This document shows, in pieces, positions 17,071 through 27,000 of a DNA stretch of 46,004 nucleotides. The position numbers and the translations under genes are program-made. The notes beneath the pieces are model-generated. The model was not told where the DNA came from, ran no database searches, and saw nothing but the letters and a program-made list of their open reading frames with translations. The stretch's first letter is position 1. Every line of letters starts with the position of its first letter. The stretch is from positions 1-46,004 of the forward strand of contig JAHHIE010000053.1 of the NCBI GenBank assembly GCA_019358945.1, written 5' to 3'. The DNA comes from Stenomitos rutilans HA7619-LM2. GTDB taxonomy: Bacteria > Cyanobacteriota > Cyanobacteriia > Leptolyngbyales > Leptolyngbyaceae.

Positions 17071-20000
17071 CTAGACACCTCTAACTGCAAGCGCACCCGC
17101 CAAGGCCGCCGCTCCAGCCGAGACAAGGGCGGTGCCAAACAACCACCACGCAGCACTGGCAGCCGCTTTCTGAGTTTCTTTCACCTGCTTCTGCGCCTGA
17201 TATTTGACCTCTGCCAAGCGGTGTTGAGCGTCTGCTTGCAAACGTTCTGCTCGACGTAGCACGCTGGTACGAGCGTCTTCGACCTGATCGATAATGTGGT
17301 TGGCTTGCTCTTCGGAGATGTCTTCGCGAGAGCTAAGGACGGCTACCAGCGTATCGCGGTTGAAACTGCCGAGCCGATCGCGCATCGCGTCAAAACCAGC
17401 CTGGGGATCGTAGAACATCGTGCGGACATCGCGCTTGATGCCGTCGTAGTTCAGTTCGGGGCGATCGAGCGAGTTGAGGTAATCCCGAATGCGTGCCAGA
17501 ATGCTGTCGATAACCGACTGAATGCGGCTCTGGATTTTCTGAACCTGAGCTGACACCTGATCCCGCACAGAGAGTACCTGATCAACAATCCGTTCCGCTT
17601 CTGCGGTGGAGATATCCTGACGCTGGGAGAGCAGTGCCACGATGGTTGAGCGATCGACCTGGCTGAGGCGTTCGCCCAGGCTGCTAGCTCCTGCACGGGG
17701 ATCATTCAGCAACAATTGCAGGTCGCGCTTAATGCCCTCAGGATTGAGTTCATCCTTGTTTGTTTGCAGCAAGTAGCCTTCCACATTGGTCTGGAAATCT
17801 TGCACGCGCTGTTTTGTACGCGAAGCTAACCGACGCGGTGAACGGACGATGCGACGAATCGCTTCCTGCACCTGATCGATGTATTGGTTGACTTGTTCTT
17901 CGGTGAGGTCGTCTCGTTGGCTTAGCAGCTTGACCAACGTTTCACGATCGACCTGAGAGAGCCGTTGCCGTAGTGCGGATGTGCCCTGCTTGGGATCGTG
18001 CAAGAGCGTATTTAAGTCTTGCTGGATGCCATTGGGGTCGAGTTCTGACAGGTTGGTGCGACGCAAATAATCAGCGATCGCGGTCGTCACCTGGTCGTAC
18101 TGATCCTTCGCTTTGTCTGCCACAATGCGCGGCGCATAGATGACATTGTGACGCACATCCTCAAGTTGGGTGACAATGCGATCAGCCTCTTCAGGCGTGA
18201 TGTCCTGCCGTTGGGCGAGAAGCTGTACCAACGTGTCTCGATCGACCTGGCTGAGGCGATCGCGCAGGGCAGAACGACCCGCTTGCGGATCATCCAGCAG
18301 CAGTTGAAAGTCGCGCTTGATCCCTTCGGGATTGAGTTCTGACTTGTTGGTGTTGCGCAGGTAGGTTTCGACCCGATTGCGTACAGCCAGAGCTTCAGTC
18401 TTCACCCGCTCCTGCGATTCACGCGCACTATTCAGCACGCTATCGCGAGTGCTTTCAAGCTGGGTGACGATGCGATCGGCTTCTTCTGGGGTAGTGTCCT
18501 GCCGTTGCGCAAGTAGTGCCACCAGCGTGTTGCGGTCAAACTGACTGAGACGAGACTGCAGGGCATCAAAACCAGCCTCGCGATCGTCTAGCAGAAGACG
18601 AAAGTCGCGCTCAATGCCTTCGGGATTCAGTTCTTCCTTGTTGGTCGATCGCAGATAGTTTTCCACCCGACTACGAGCATCTTGCGACTGTTCTTGAGCC
18701 GCTGCTGCCATCACCGTACTCAGCGTTGAAACCCGAATGACTTCTAGCTGATCGGCAATTTCAGAAACTCTCGCAGGCGTGAGGTCATTACGCTGCGTCA
18801 GCACATCCACAAAGTAGGAGCGGTTCAGTTGCTCTAACTGCCGTTGCACGGTGAGCGGATCGGCTTCAGGATCGTAAATCACATCCCGAAACTCAGTCTG
18901 TAGCGTTTCGCGATTCAGATGCCAGGAATAGGCATTCAGCAAGTAGTTTTCAACATCTGCCTTGACAGTGTTAAACGGCTGTCCCGGAACTTTTTGCGCC
19001 ACCTGTTTTGTAGTGTCGCCAAGCTTATCCTTGGCTGTCTGAAGTTGACCGAGAATTTTCTCCACATTCAGGTCAGACAAATCCCCACGTCCCATCACCG
19101 TTCCAATCAGGCTGGTAAAACCAAACTGAAGCGCTCGATTCACCAAACTGCTTTCTTCTTTGGGCGATTGCGCAGAGGCCAGTTGCTCGGATTGCACTAG
19201 CTCACGTTGTGCACGGATCTCTTCGGTCAGACGATCGAGCTTAGCGTTGAGTTCATTAGAGTTCAGCGCTTCAGGTTGAGCAGACTTGAGGTACTCGACT
19301 AATTCTGCGGTGGGGTCTTTCTTTTGAAACTGATTGACGACCGACTGCCAAACCGATTCAAGCTGACCAATCACACGCTCCGCATCCCGGCGAGAGAGGT
19401 CGGTACGGCTGCTGACCAGATTCACGAACGTACCGCGATCGATACTCCGTAGCCGATCAGCAATTTCTACGGGAGAGCCACTGCCCGCAATTTCGCGCAA
19501 TTCTGGATCGTTGACTAGCTTCTCAAATTCGCTACGAACCTTGGACATATCCAATCCCGCTGGACGCAAGGCATCCAAATAATCTTCGATCGAATCGCGC
19601 ACGCTAGCCGGATCAAGCCCTGAACCTAGTTCTCGTCGGACGGCTGCTGCCGCTGCCTCTGCGGTTGCTACAACCTGATTGTTAACAGCTTTTGCACCCA
19701 ACGCGGCGGTCGCCGTACCAAAAATGGCTTGAAAGCCGGAGACAGCCGTGTTGACGACTGAACCCGCGAGAGAGCCAACGGTCATTGAGCTAAACAACAC
19801 CAGTAAAACAAAGTAAGCGCCCCAGATCACGACGCCCACGATCGCGCCGAGTGCAGCACTGGTGATAAGGCTTAGCTTTACGGCTAGCAAACATGCTAGA
19901 AACAGCGCCACACTTACCGTAATGAGCGTCCATAACCCTACTGCAAAGCCAATTTTCTTCACCGTTCCGCCGAGACTTCCGGCTTCGTGGTCATCATCTG

Positions 20001-20265
20001 AGTCCGAATGGGACGATCGTCCCAAATACGAAATGCCTGCTGCAACCGAAAGATTGGTTAGCAATAATTGAAAGGCAAACGCCAATACCAACCCCGCAAT
20101 CAAGGCAATAAAAAATTGTGGACCTGAAAATACTAGAGCGGCCCTCTCAGGTGTATCGACCGCCCCTTCCACGGGCACTTGAGCCATCCATAGCGGTAGG
20201 CTGCCCAGTCTCAACGCTAGGCCAAAATGACTAACCATACTGAAAATTCCCTCATGAAAGCTCAA
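17071..20265 (-). CDS. large membrane-anchored protein with seven ~98-aa helical repeats
   Basis: 1064 residues (or from the ATG at codon 10). After a short N-terminal region come about four transmembrane helices (residues ~50-75 and ~105-175, e.g. FFIALIAGLVLAFAFQLLL and WGAYFVLLVLFSSM). The rest is built from seven repeats of about 98 residues, each following Y-L------EL-P-GI--D---LL-DP--G---L--RLSQ-DR-TLV-LL-QR-D-----A--I--Q-E. The three central copies are very alike. A last hydrophobic helix (ASAAWWLFGTALVSAGAAAL) ends the chain, so both ends are probably in the membrane. Annotation as a transporter would not be supported. I do not know its function; the repeats suggest a scaffold or spacer. 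Confidence 0.85.
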   Translation of the reverse strand: MSFHEGIFSMVSHFGLALRLGSLPLWMAQVPVEGAVDTPERAALVFSGPQFFIALIAGLVLAFAFQLLLTNLSVAAGISYLGRSSHSDSDDDHEAGSLGGTVKKIGFAVGLWTLITVSVALFLACLLAVKLSLITSAALGAIVGVVIWGAYFVLLVLFSSMTVGSLAGSVVNTAVSGFQAIFGTATAALGAKAVNNQVVATAEAAAAAVRRELGSGLDPASVRDSIEDYLDALRPAGLDMSKVRSEFEKLVNDPELREIAGSGSPVEIADRLRSIDRGTFVNLVSSRTDLSRRDAERVIGQLESVWQSVVNQFQKKDPTAELVEYLKSAQPEALNSNELNAKLDRLTEEIRAQRELVQSEQLASAQSPKEESSLVNRALQFGFTSLIGTVMGRGDLSDLNVEKILGQLQTAKDKLGDTTKQVAQKVPGQPFNTVKADVENYLLNAYSWHLNRETLQTEFRDVIYDPEADPLTVQRQLEQLNRSYFVDVLTQRNDLTPARVSEIADQLEVIRVSTLSTVMAAAAQEQSQDARSRVENYLRSTNKEELNPEGIERDFRLLLDDREAGFDALQSRLSQFDRNTLVALLAQRQDTTPEEADRIVTQLESTRDSVLNSARESQERVKTEALAVRNRVETYLRNTNKSELNPEGIKRDFQLLLDDPQAGRSALRDRLSQVDRDTLVQLLAQRQDITPEEADRIVTQLEDVRHNVIYAPRIVADKAKDQYDQVTTAIADYLRRTNLSELDPNGIQQDLNTLLHDPKQGTSALRQRLSQVDRETLVKLLSQRDDLTEEQVNQYIDQVQEAIRRIVRSPRRLASRTKQRVQDFQTNVEGYLLQTNKDELNPEGIKRDLQLLLNDPRAGASSLGERLSQVDRSTIVALLSQRQDISTAEAERIVDQVLSVRDQVSAQVQKIQSRIQSVIDSILARIRDYLNSLDRPELNYDGIKRDVRTMFYDPQAGFDAMRDRLGSFNRDTLVAVLSSREDISEEQANHIIDQVEDARTSVLRRAERLQADAQHRLAEVKYQAQKQVKETQKAAASAAWWLFGTALVSAGAAALAGALAVRGV

Positions 20266-20495
20266 CTCAAGCAGCCCACAACTTGCAGAGGTTTAATACG
20301 CCTTTAGCATAGAAGCATTGCTCTTGTTGTACACAGAATCGCCGAGGTCATCGCGTTGCTTCATCTCTCCTGAGTTGGAAGCGATCGCGCCCAAGGGATG
20401 AAATGTAGGGGGTAAGGCGCTGTTGATTAAAAGAAGGTAAAGGTTGAAAGAGAGAATAAACGCTAGAAGGGAAGAGAAAGAAGCTAGGGCTTACG

Positions 20496-20584
20496 CGCAA
20501 CCTTCGAAGGTTTGAACCAGGAATCAAGCATCACCACCAAATGACATCGCTTAAACTTCCGAGGCTTTAGTCAAGATTAAGTCA
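20496..20584 (-). repeat. dispersed repeat B, inverted copy 2
   Basis: Aligns along its length with the reverse complement of 16813-16902, sharing ATCAAGCATCAC/ATCAGGCATCAC, TCGCTTAAAC and the CCGAGG box. It is more degenerate than copy 1. Confidence 0.65.
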
Positions 20585-20693
20585 TTTTTCTGCTTCGGAA
20601 ATTTTGGCAAACAGTCGAATTTGTATTACAATACTACTTCTGTAGCATAACTCAAGGCTTCGTGCTGTGTGCCTGGAAGCAAGCTGTGCGATC

Positions 20694-20805
20694 GCTCAAT
20701 GCACTATCCGCTCAATGCACAATCTGCTCAATGCACTATCCGCTCAATGCACTATCCGCTCAATGCACTGTCCGCTTAATGCACTATTCGCTTAATGCAC
20801 TTGCA
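20694..20805 (+). repeat. seven tandem copies of a 16-bp repeat
   Basis: Consensus GCTCAATGCACTATCC, seven consecutive units with 0-4 differences each; the last two have GCTTAATGCAC. They lie ~140 bp before the ABC exporter start and ~430 bp before the start of the divergent 1064-aa gene. There are no spacers, so it is not a CRISPR. Spaced TGCAC boxes could bind a regulator, or this may be a simple slippage repeat. The rest of the 20266-20947 gap holds only repeat B. Confidence 0.92.
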
Positions 20806-20947
20806 TCGTTAATTTGGTACATCGTCATCTGACACCTAATTCGTTAGTGAAACCCTTATAGCAGAACCGCTGTTCGTCGTGAACAGCTAGCTTGAGTTGC
20901 TTACGCGGCTCAATGCAAATCAGGCATCGACCGTTCAAGGAGGAATC

Positions 20948-22762
20948 ATGGCGAAATTTCAAGACATTGTCCGCTATTACCATCGGTACTGGCGGATTTC
21001 CGTCTTCAGCATTGCAATGATGAGTGTCTTTGAAATCATTGATTTGTTTGGCCCTTACGCGATCGGGCAGATTCTTAACGTGCTATCTAAGCAGCCGCTG
21101 GATCAGCCTGTGCAAAACCTGATTGCAAGCGTTGCACAGGTAACAGGGCAACCACAGGGGCAAATGCTTTCGTTAATGGTTCTCTTAGCAATGGTGTGTC
21201 TCGTTTCAGTCGGTCGGGCACCCATTCAACCCTGGTTGGGGCCGTGGTTTAACTGGGATACCGCCTTTCGTGCCCGTCGTGATCACGCTCAAAAGGCACT
21301 GGAAAAAGTGCTGACCTTACCACTGGAGTTCTACGACGAAAACAACCCTGGACGGATTGCGGCACGCGTTGCTAAGGGGATTTCTAACCATACATGGACG
21401 TATCCCGAAATTACAGGTCAACTCTTGCCCAAAGTGGCCCGCATTATCGGCATCTTCACCGTCATCTGGCTGATTGAGTGGCGCATTGCGATCGTCTTGC
21501 TTCTTTCCTTTGTCGGCATTCTCAGCTTCAGCCTATCGGGGTTGACCAGGTTGACAAAACAGGAAGAAAAGCTCGATCGCTATATTGAAGACACGGAAAG
21601 CCGAAACTCGGAGATCATCACGAACATCAAAACGGTGAAAGCCTTTGCGACTGAAGCCCAAGAGCTGACACGACAGCGCCAACGGTTCGAGCGTGAGTTC
21701 AAAGTGGTGGATTATCGTATTCACAAAGGTTACGTCAAGCTAGGGATGTACGAGCGGACGATCGTGCAAAGCTGCGTCTTTTTGGTGCTGGTCTTTACGC
21801 TCATGGCAGCGGTGCGAGGCGAAATTTCGCTCGGTCATTTTGTCACCACGCTAACGGTCTCCAGCATGGCGTATGCCGAAGTCGAGCCGATTAGCCAACT
21901 GGCAGAAGTCTTTGCCCGCCGCTATGCCTCAATGATTCGCTTTCACGAATTCATGCAGCTTCCCATTGGGAAAGATGCGGGTAGTTTGGTGCGAGACAAG
22001 GATGCAGAGCCATATCAGTTCACAGGCAAGGTGGAGTTTTCGCACCTGACCTTCGGGTATGACCCCGATCGCCCGGTGCTGAAGGACATTAATCTGCTCA
22101 TCGAACCGTATCAAACGGTGGCATTGGTAGGACGATCGGGGTCTGGCAAGTCCACCCTGGTCAAGCTTCTGTTCCGCTACTTCGAGCCAAATAGCGGCAG
22201 CATTCTGATGGATGGGTACGACCTGCGCCGTCTGGATGTAACCGGCTACCGCAAACGGTTGGCGATCGTCCACCAAGAAGTGGATATCTTCAACGGCACG
22301 TTGATGGATAACCTACTCTATGGCAATCCCAACGCGACGATCGAGCAAGTGCGCGAAGCCTGCCGCATTGCCCAGGCAGACGACTTCATCCGCCATATGC
22401 CCAACGGCTATGCGACGATCGTCGGTGAACGGGGTGTTCGCCTCTCTGGTGGTCAGCGTCAACGAGTCGGCATCGCCCGTGCCCTGATTATGGAACCAGA
22501 TGTGCTGATTTTTGACGAAGCGACCTCTAGCCTGGATTACGAGTCGGAGCGATCAATCCAACTGGCGATGCGCGCCATTCTTGGCACCCGCACGCTGATC
22601 ATCATCGCTCATCGTCTCAGCACCGTCCGTGAAGCTGACAAAATTGTGGTTCTCGAAAACGGTCGCATTGTGGAAGTTGGCAACCACGATGAATTGCTGA
22701 ACAGCGCAGGCATCTATCGCCGCCTGCACTCCCTCCAGGAAACAGGCGAACTGCTGGCTTAA
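20948..22762 (+). CDS. ABC exporter, fused permease and ATPase
   Basis: A 604-residue half-transporter of the MsbA/lipid-multidrug type from ATG 20948, which has AAGGAGG seven bases upstream; an earlier ATG at 20897 lacks one. The N-terminal half has six hydrophobic segments. The ATPase half has Walker A GRSGSGKST (396-404), signature LSGGQRQR (499-506), Walker B VLIFDEATSS (519-528) and the switch His in IIAHRLST. It works as a dimer exporting a lipid, peptide or drug-like substrate across the cytoplasmic membrane; the substrate cannot be told. It is a single-gene unit. Confidence 0.93.
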   Translation: MAKFQDIVRYYHRYWRISVFSIAMMSVFEIIDLFGPYAIGQILNVLSKQPLDQPVQNLIASVAQVTGQPQGQMLSLMVLLAMVCLVSVGRAPIQPWLGPWFNWDTAFRARRDHAQKALEKVLTLPLEFYDENNPGRIAARVAKGISNHTWTYPEITGQLLPKVARIIGIFTVIWLIEWRIAIVLLLSFVGILSFSLSGLTRLTKQEEKLDRYIEDTESRNSEIITNIKTVKAFATEAQELTRQRQRFEREFKVVDYRIHKGYVKLGMYERTIVQSCVFLVLVFTLMAAVRGEISLGHFVTTLTVSSMAYAEVEPISQLAEVFARRYASMIRFHEFMQLPIGKDAGSLVRDKDAEPYQFTGKVEFSHLTFGYDPDRPVLKDINLLIEPYQTVALVGRSGSGKSTLVKLLFRYFEPNSGSILMDGYDLRRLDVTGYRKRLAIVHQEVDIFNGTLMDNLLYGNPNATIEQVREACRIAQADDFIRHMPNGYATIVGERGVRLSGGQRQRVGIARALIMEPDVLIFDEATSSLDYESERSIQLAMRAILGTRTLIIIAHRLSTVREADKIVVLENGRIVEVGNHDELLNSAGIYRRLHSLQETGELLA

Positions 22763-23092
22763 GCGAGAACAAGGGGTTCCAGGAGTTTTGTCAATCAACC
22801 AGGGGTGAGCGCAATCAGGTAGAGAATATGCTGGTTCAATCCCTAAATCGGCATTGCGCTCTCCTGCAAGACGTTAGTGTGGTGTGGGCAGACAAAAAAC
22901 CCTGGTACCTGGTAAACCCGATGCCAGTAATACCGGTTTAAAGAATGACGGCTACAGATCAATCGGTGGGTAGGGGCAAGGCATTGCCTTGCCCCTACAG
23001 GATGTGTCGCATTTTCAATTCAAATTGGTATGAGATACAAAAGGACTGCAAGTTGGAGCGTTTAGCAAGCAGTTTTCGACAAATTACAGGGT
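22763..23092. other. intergenic containing a MITE
   Basis: Apart from the MITE at 22930-23031 nothing is recognised. There is no clear terminator after the ABC exporter. Confidence 0.4.
22930..23031 (+). repeat. 102-bp MITE-like repeat, copy 3
   Basis: Same length and ends as the other two copies. The hairpin centre is T instead of A and the first TIR reads ATACCGGTTT. It lies just outside the left 21-bp repeat array. Confidence 0.88.
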
Positions 23093-23346
23093 GTGTTGAC
23101 TTCTGACCACGAAGCTTGCAGTTCTGATCTCGAAGTTCCGTGTTCCAGGCTCGACGTTCCGGGTTCTGAGCTTGGAGTTTCAATCTCTGAGGCTGGAGTT
23201 TCGTGTTCTGAAGTCAAAGTTCCGAGTTCTGTAGCTTGCGTCTGCAGAGCAGTGGTCGGAGTTTCGAGATTGGAAGGTGAAGTGTCAGGTTCAAAGGTCG
23301 ATGTTTCGAGTTCTGAGATCGAAAGGTGAGGGTTGGAGGGCGATCG
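23093..23346 (-). repeat. left array of a degenerate 21-bp repeat
   Basis: Best read on the minus strand, units are of the type GAAACTCCAAGCTCAGAACCC / GGAACTTCGAGATCAGAACTG, about twelve in a row. Because 21 is a multiple of three the array is open in several frames and encodes a meaningless 7-residue period (ETPSSEL). Blocks 23224-23256 (33 nt) and 23325-23346 (22 nt) recur exactly inverted at 27864-27896 and 27774-27795. Confidence 0.8.
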
Positions 23347-23369
23347 CGCATTTGTCTCTGGCGATCGCC

Positions 23370-23978
23370 CTACCACTTGGACGGCACATCCGGATGCAAC
23401 TGGTCTTCCTGCCAGGACAGGGGATTGTTCTGAATGTATTGCCGCAGGTATTGCAATGATGCTTCGTTGCGGACGATATGTTCGTAATAATTGCGCTGCC
23501 AAGCCGGAGTTCCAGGTGCCTTACGAAGGAGATTAATCTGTTTGGTAGCGACTGATTTGAATGAACCGACAATGGTTGATAATGAACCTGCGATCGGTTT
23601 TCCAAATCTCCGTTCTTCAGGTCGTATCGTCGGGTAGGGGCATGGCAATGCCATGCCCCTACAGGTATCGGCGGTAGAAATAATCCCATGCAGATGATTA
23701 GGCATCACTACAAATTGATCTAGTTGAACCTTGGGAAAATGATCTGGAATTGCCTGCCAACAAGATTCTGCTATTTCTCCAATCTTGCTCAACTGCATTT
23801 CACCGCCACTAATTTCACCAAACAGACATTGCCGTTGATACGTGCAGATAGTAATAAACCACATCCCGGCTGAAGCGTAATCATATCCTTTCAGACAAAT
23901 CGATCGCCTGTGATGTTTGCCTGGATCGTATTTCACAAAATTCTGCCAATGTCCCTGATTGATAGAATTCCCAGCCAA
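23370..23978 (-). CDS. REP-associated tyrosine transposase (RAYT, Y1_Tnp)
   Basis: A 202-residue single-strand transposase of the IS200-like TnpA_REP family. Landmarks are YDYASAGMWFITICTYQRQC, the HUH histidines in VMPNHLHGII (HLH), SLSTIVGSFKSVATKQIN, WQRNYYEHIVRNEASL with the catalytic tyrosine region, and YIQNNPLSW near the end. RAYTs are domesticated enzymes that cut and move short palindromic REP elements. Between the HUH motif and SLSTIVGSFK the gene carries a REP-like palindrome (23634-23662) translated as CRGMALPCPYP. This linker varies in the family, so the enzyme may be intact. The terminal inverted repeats of a full IS are not seen. Confidence 0.87.
   Translation of the reverse strand: MAGNSINQGHWQNFVKYDPGKHHRRSICLKGYDYASAGMWFITICTYQRQCLFGEISGGEMQLSKIGEIAESCWQAIPDHFPKVQLDQFVVMPNHLHGIISTADTCRGMALPCPYPTIRPEERRFGKPIAGSLSTIVGSFKSVATKQINLLRKAPGTPAWQRNYYEHIVRNEASLQYLRQYIQNNPLSWQEDQLHPDVPSKW
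23634..23662. repeat. REP-like palindrome inside the RAYT gene
   Basis: 29 nt: GTAGGGGCATGGCA and its exact complement around one A. It matches the MITE core hairpin except for one base in each arm (A to T on the left, T to A on the right), so pairing is preserved. The shared flanks GGG before and AGG after extend the match to about 34 nt. Confidence 0.9.
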
Positions 23979-24072
23979 TAGAGGCGATCGTTATTGAGTG
24001 GTGAAGAGTGGAAGGCGTTCGCAAAGCGTTCCGAAGAAATCGCTGTTCCAAATCCTTCCTGGCTCAGAATGT

Positions 24073-27000
24073 CTATTTTGGGTACACCAACGCTCGAAAG
24101 CGCTCATTATCCCGAATACGGTCAAAATCTGGGTTGTGCCTGGCTTCCCTGCGGCTGAGACGAGGTGCAATCGCAATTGCTTTTTGCAAGTGATCAATTG
24201 CCTGTTCAAGTTCATCTTGCAGAGCGTAGTAGCAGGCTTTGGCGTAATAGCCGCTTTCGTGCTCAGGGGCTTGCTTTACTGCTTCCTCACAGGCAGCAAG
24301 GGCTTCAGCGTATCGACCAACCCTCGCTAGAACAATACTGCGATTCGCTTTGTATAACACTTTTTCAGGCTTCAAGTTGATTGCTTTGTCAACCGCCGCG
24401 ATGGCTTTCTCAAACTCTTGAAGCAGGCTCAACGTTAAGGCATAAGAGTTCAGTGTATGAGAATTTTCAGGATCAATTTCAAGCGCTCGCTCACAAGCGA
24501 CAAGAGAATCATCATACCGCTTCAGTTCTTGTAAAGCATCCCCTCGACTTCTCCAAGCAGCAATATCCTTGTGGTTGAAGTCAAGCGCTTTTTGATAGCT
24601 TTCCAATGCTTCCTCATAACGCTCTAGGTTGGCGAATGCGTTCCCTCGATTTCTCCAAACCTCAACAGTCTTAGGATCGAGGTCAAGCACTTTTTGATAG
24701 CTCTCCAGCGCATCCTCATAACGCTCTAGATTAAGGAGTACATGCCCTCGATCCATCCAAGCAGCAACATCTTTAGAGTCAAGGTCAGTCGCTGTTTGAA
24801 AACTTTCCAGTGCTTCCTCATAGCGCTCCAAGCTAAAGAGTACCCCCCCCCGTTTTCTCCAAGCAGCAACATCTTTAGAGTCGAGGTCAGTCGCTGTTTG
24901 AAAACTTTCCAGTGCTTCCTCATAGCGCTCCAAGCTAAAGAGTACAGCCCCTCGGTTTATCCAAGCATTAATAGCTTTAGGGTCGAGGTCAACTGCTTTG
25001 GAGAAGCTTTCTAGCGCTTCCTCATAGCGTTCTAACTCGCCGAGTGCCACACCTTTTACAAAGAAAGTGAGTGGATTACCTTCGCACAGCTCTAATACGT
25101 TCTCACAACAATCTAGCGAATCCTGATAGCGTTCTACTACGCTCAGCAAAGCACCAAGCTTTGAAAAAAGACTGTGGAGTAGTTTCGGACGGCAATGAGT
25201 CTGTAGCTGTTCAGCCTGACTTTTTGCTTGCAAAAGTGCGTCAATGATTTCTCTGGATCGATTGCAACGTAGGGACTTATAGATCAGTCCGACACACTTA
25301 CCCAAGCCATCCTGCAAGTTGCCTACTTGCTCCAGCAAAACTTGCAAAGAATCCTCAACCTTTTTCAAGTGTGCCGCGATCTCATCTTCTGATAAATCAT
25401 CCTCACCTTCAAATTTAAGTTTGTAGCTTTTGGGCGGCTGACCTAGAAAAAGCCAACCGAATCTGAGCGCCATTGCAGCATCCTTAAAAAACTTGCCTGT
25501 TGCGCCAGGAAGCAGCGTTTGGCTTTCTTCACTCAACTCTGCATTAATGAAAGCAAAGGGTGCGATAAACACATCTGGTTCTCGCAAATAAGCAGCGATG
25601 AAGACTTGCTCAATATAGTGCTGAAGTCCTTCTCTGCCTTTGCCAAAAAGACTGTAATAGAGAAACTCCGCGATTAATCCTCGCCACTCCTCATCCTCAT
25701 ACGGATCGGGTAGAAGACTTTGAGGGTCAAAAAGCTCATCTGCTTGCTGTTTAAAGTAGTCAGCGAGTAATGCATGGGTTTTACGAAACTGATTCTGATC
25801 GTCCTGGAAGTAGGACTGCCGAAAAACATCGCGCGCTACATCATCTAAGCAATAATGCCCTTTGCTAAACTCAACAAAATCTGAGTGCTTCAGCCATTCA
25901 AAATAACTCTCTGCATTATCAATGCCTTGTTGCCAATCTAAGTTCTTGCTCCCTAACAAAACTCGAATCATTGGGAGATCGAACCATCGGCAACAGGCTA
26001 CCACCTGCAAAAGCTGCCGCTGTTGCTGCCGCTGCTGGGAGTCTATTCCCTGCAAGAGTAGGTCAGCGATCGCCTGATTGCCTTTGGAGAAGTCAGGTTC
26101 TTTACCGTCCTCTCGTTGTTTCCGTACCCAATCCAGATAATAGGGTAATCCCTGGGTTGCCCTATAGATTTTGGCGCGTGTCCCGCCATTTTGAATGCCA
26201 ATATGCTGAAGGTAGTCCTCAGTTTTCTTCTTGTCAAATCTCTGGAGTGATGTCTCATGCAGCAGCTTTCGATCTTGATTGAGCTTGCGCCAACCTTCAT
26301 CGATTTGCAGCGATCGCCGCCCGACCACCACCAGCCGCACGGGTGCCATATACAGCGGGGTATCTTCAACCAAATACTGCCAAAGCCATTGATTGAGATA
26401 AGCCTGCGCTTTCTCGTAGGTATCTAAAATCAGCACAAGCGATCGTTCTCTGCGTTGGGCAGCTTGCATTAAACTCTCGGCAAACGCTTGCGTCAGTTTG
26501 GAAACGGGTTCCAACATGAGTGCCTGTAGCTCAGGCTGATCTTTGGTGGCAGGATGATGCCGGACTCGCTGCTGTATCCAGTCTTGTAAACCCTCAGCAC
26601 CCTCACCAATTGCCCCTACAGCCGCAAATTCCGCGCCTGAAGTGCCATAGGCTTTCGGTTTGCTTGAGGTCGATGCAAAGCTTGCTGTCCCTAACCAGAT
26701 AAACCGTTCAAACCAGCTCGTAATCTTCCTTGCGTCTTCACTACTGGGTTCTTTTCCATCTACCGACTGCTGGCTCAACGCAAAAAGCGTTGTTTCAAAT
26801 AGCTGCTCCCGCTGTCTAAACGCGTCGTTGCTCGTCTCAGTACCCAAAAGCGCCATTACCTGCTGATGCAACTTCCGCATGAGTTTTAGCGGCGTTTCGA
26901 TATCAGCCGTCTTCGCAAAGCAAACCTCCAGAAAATCAACGTTTTCTGCATGAGCTTCCTGCAAGCGACCCAATAATGTTGTTTTGCCAACTCCGCCAAT

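Noticed and set aside
17071-20265. MFS transporter
   Set aside because: Only about four helices at the N-terminus and one at the end; the rest is soluble helical repeats, unlike the 12-helix transporter fold.
20694-20805. CRISPR array
   Set aside because: Sixteen-bp units are directly adjacent with no spacers and no cas genes are present.
23093-23329. 78-codon plus-strand ORF with Ser/Val/Glu heptads
   Set aside because: Same repeat array read on the other strand; no start signal and no family.
23062-23502. 146-codon minus-strand ORF rich in ETPSSEL-type heptads
   Set aside because: It is a by-product of the 21-bp repeat array, which stays open in several frames; its first third overlaps the RAYT gene in another frame.
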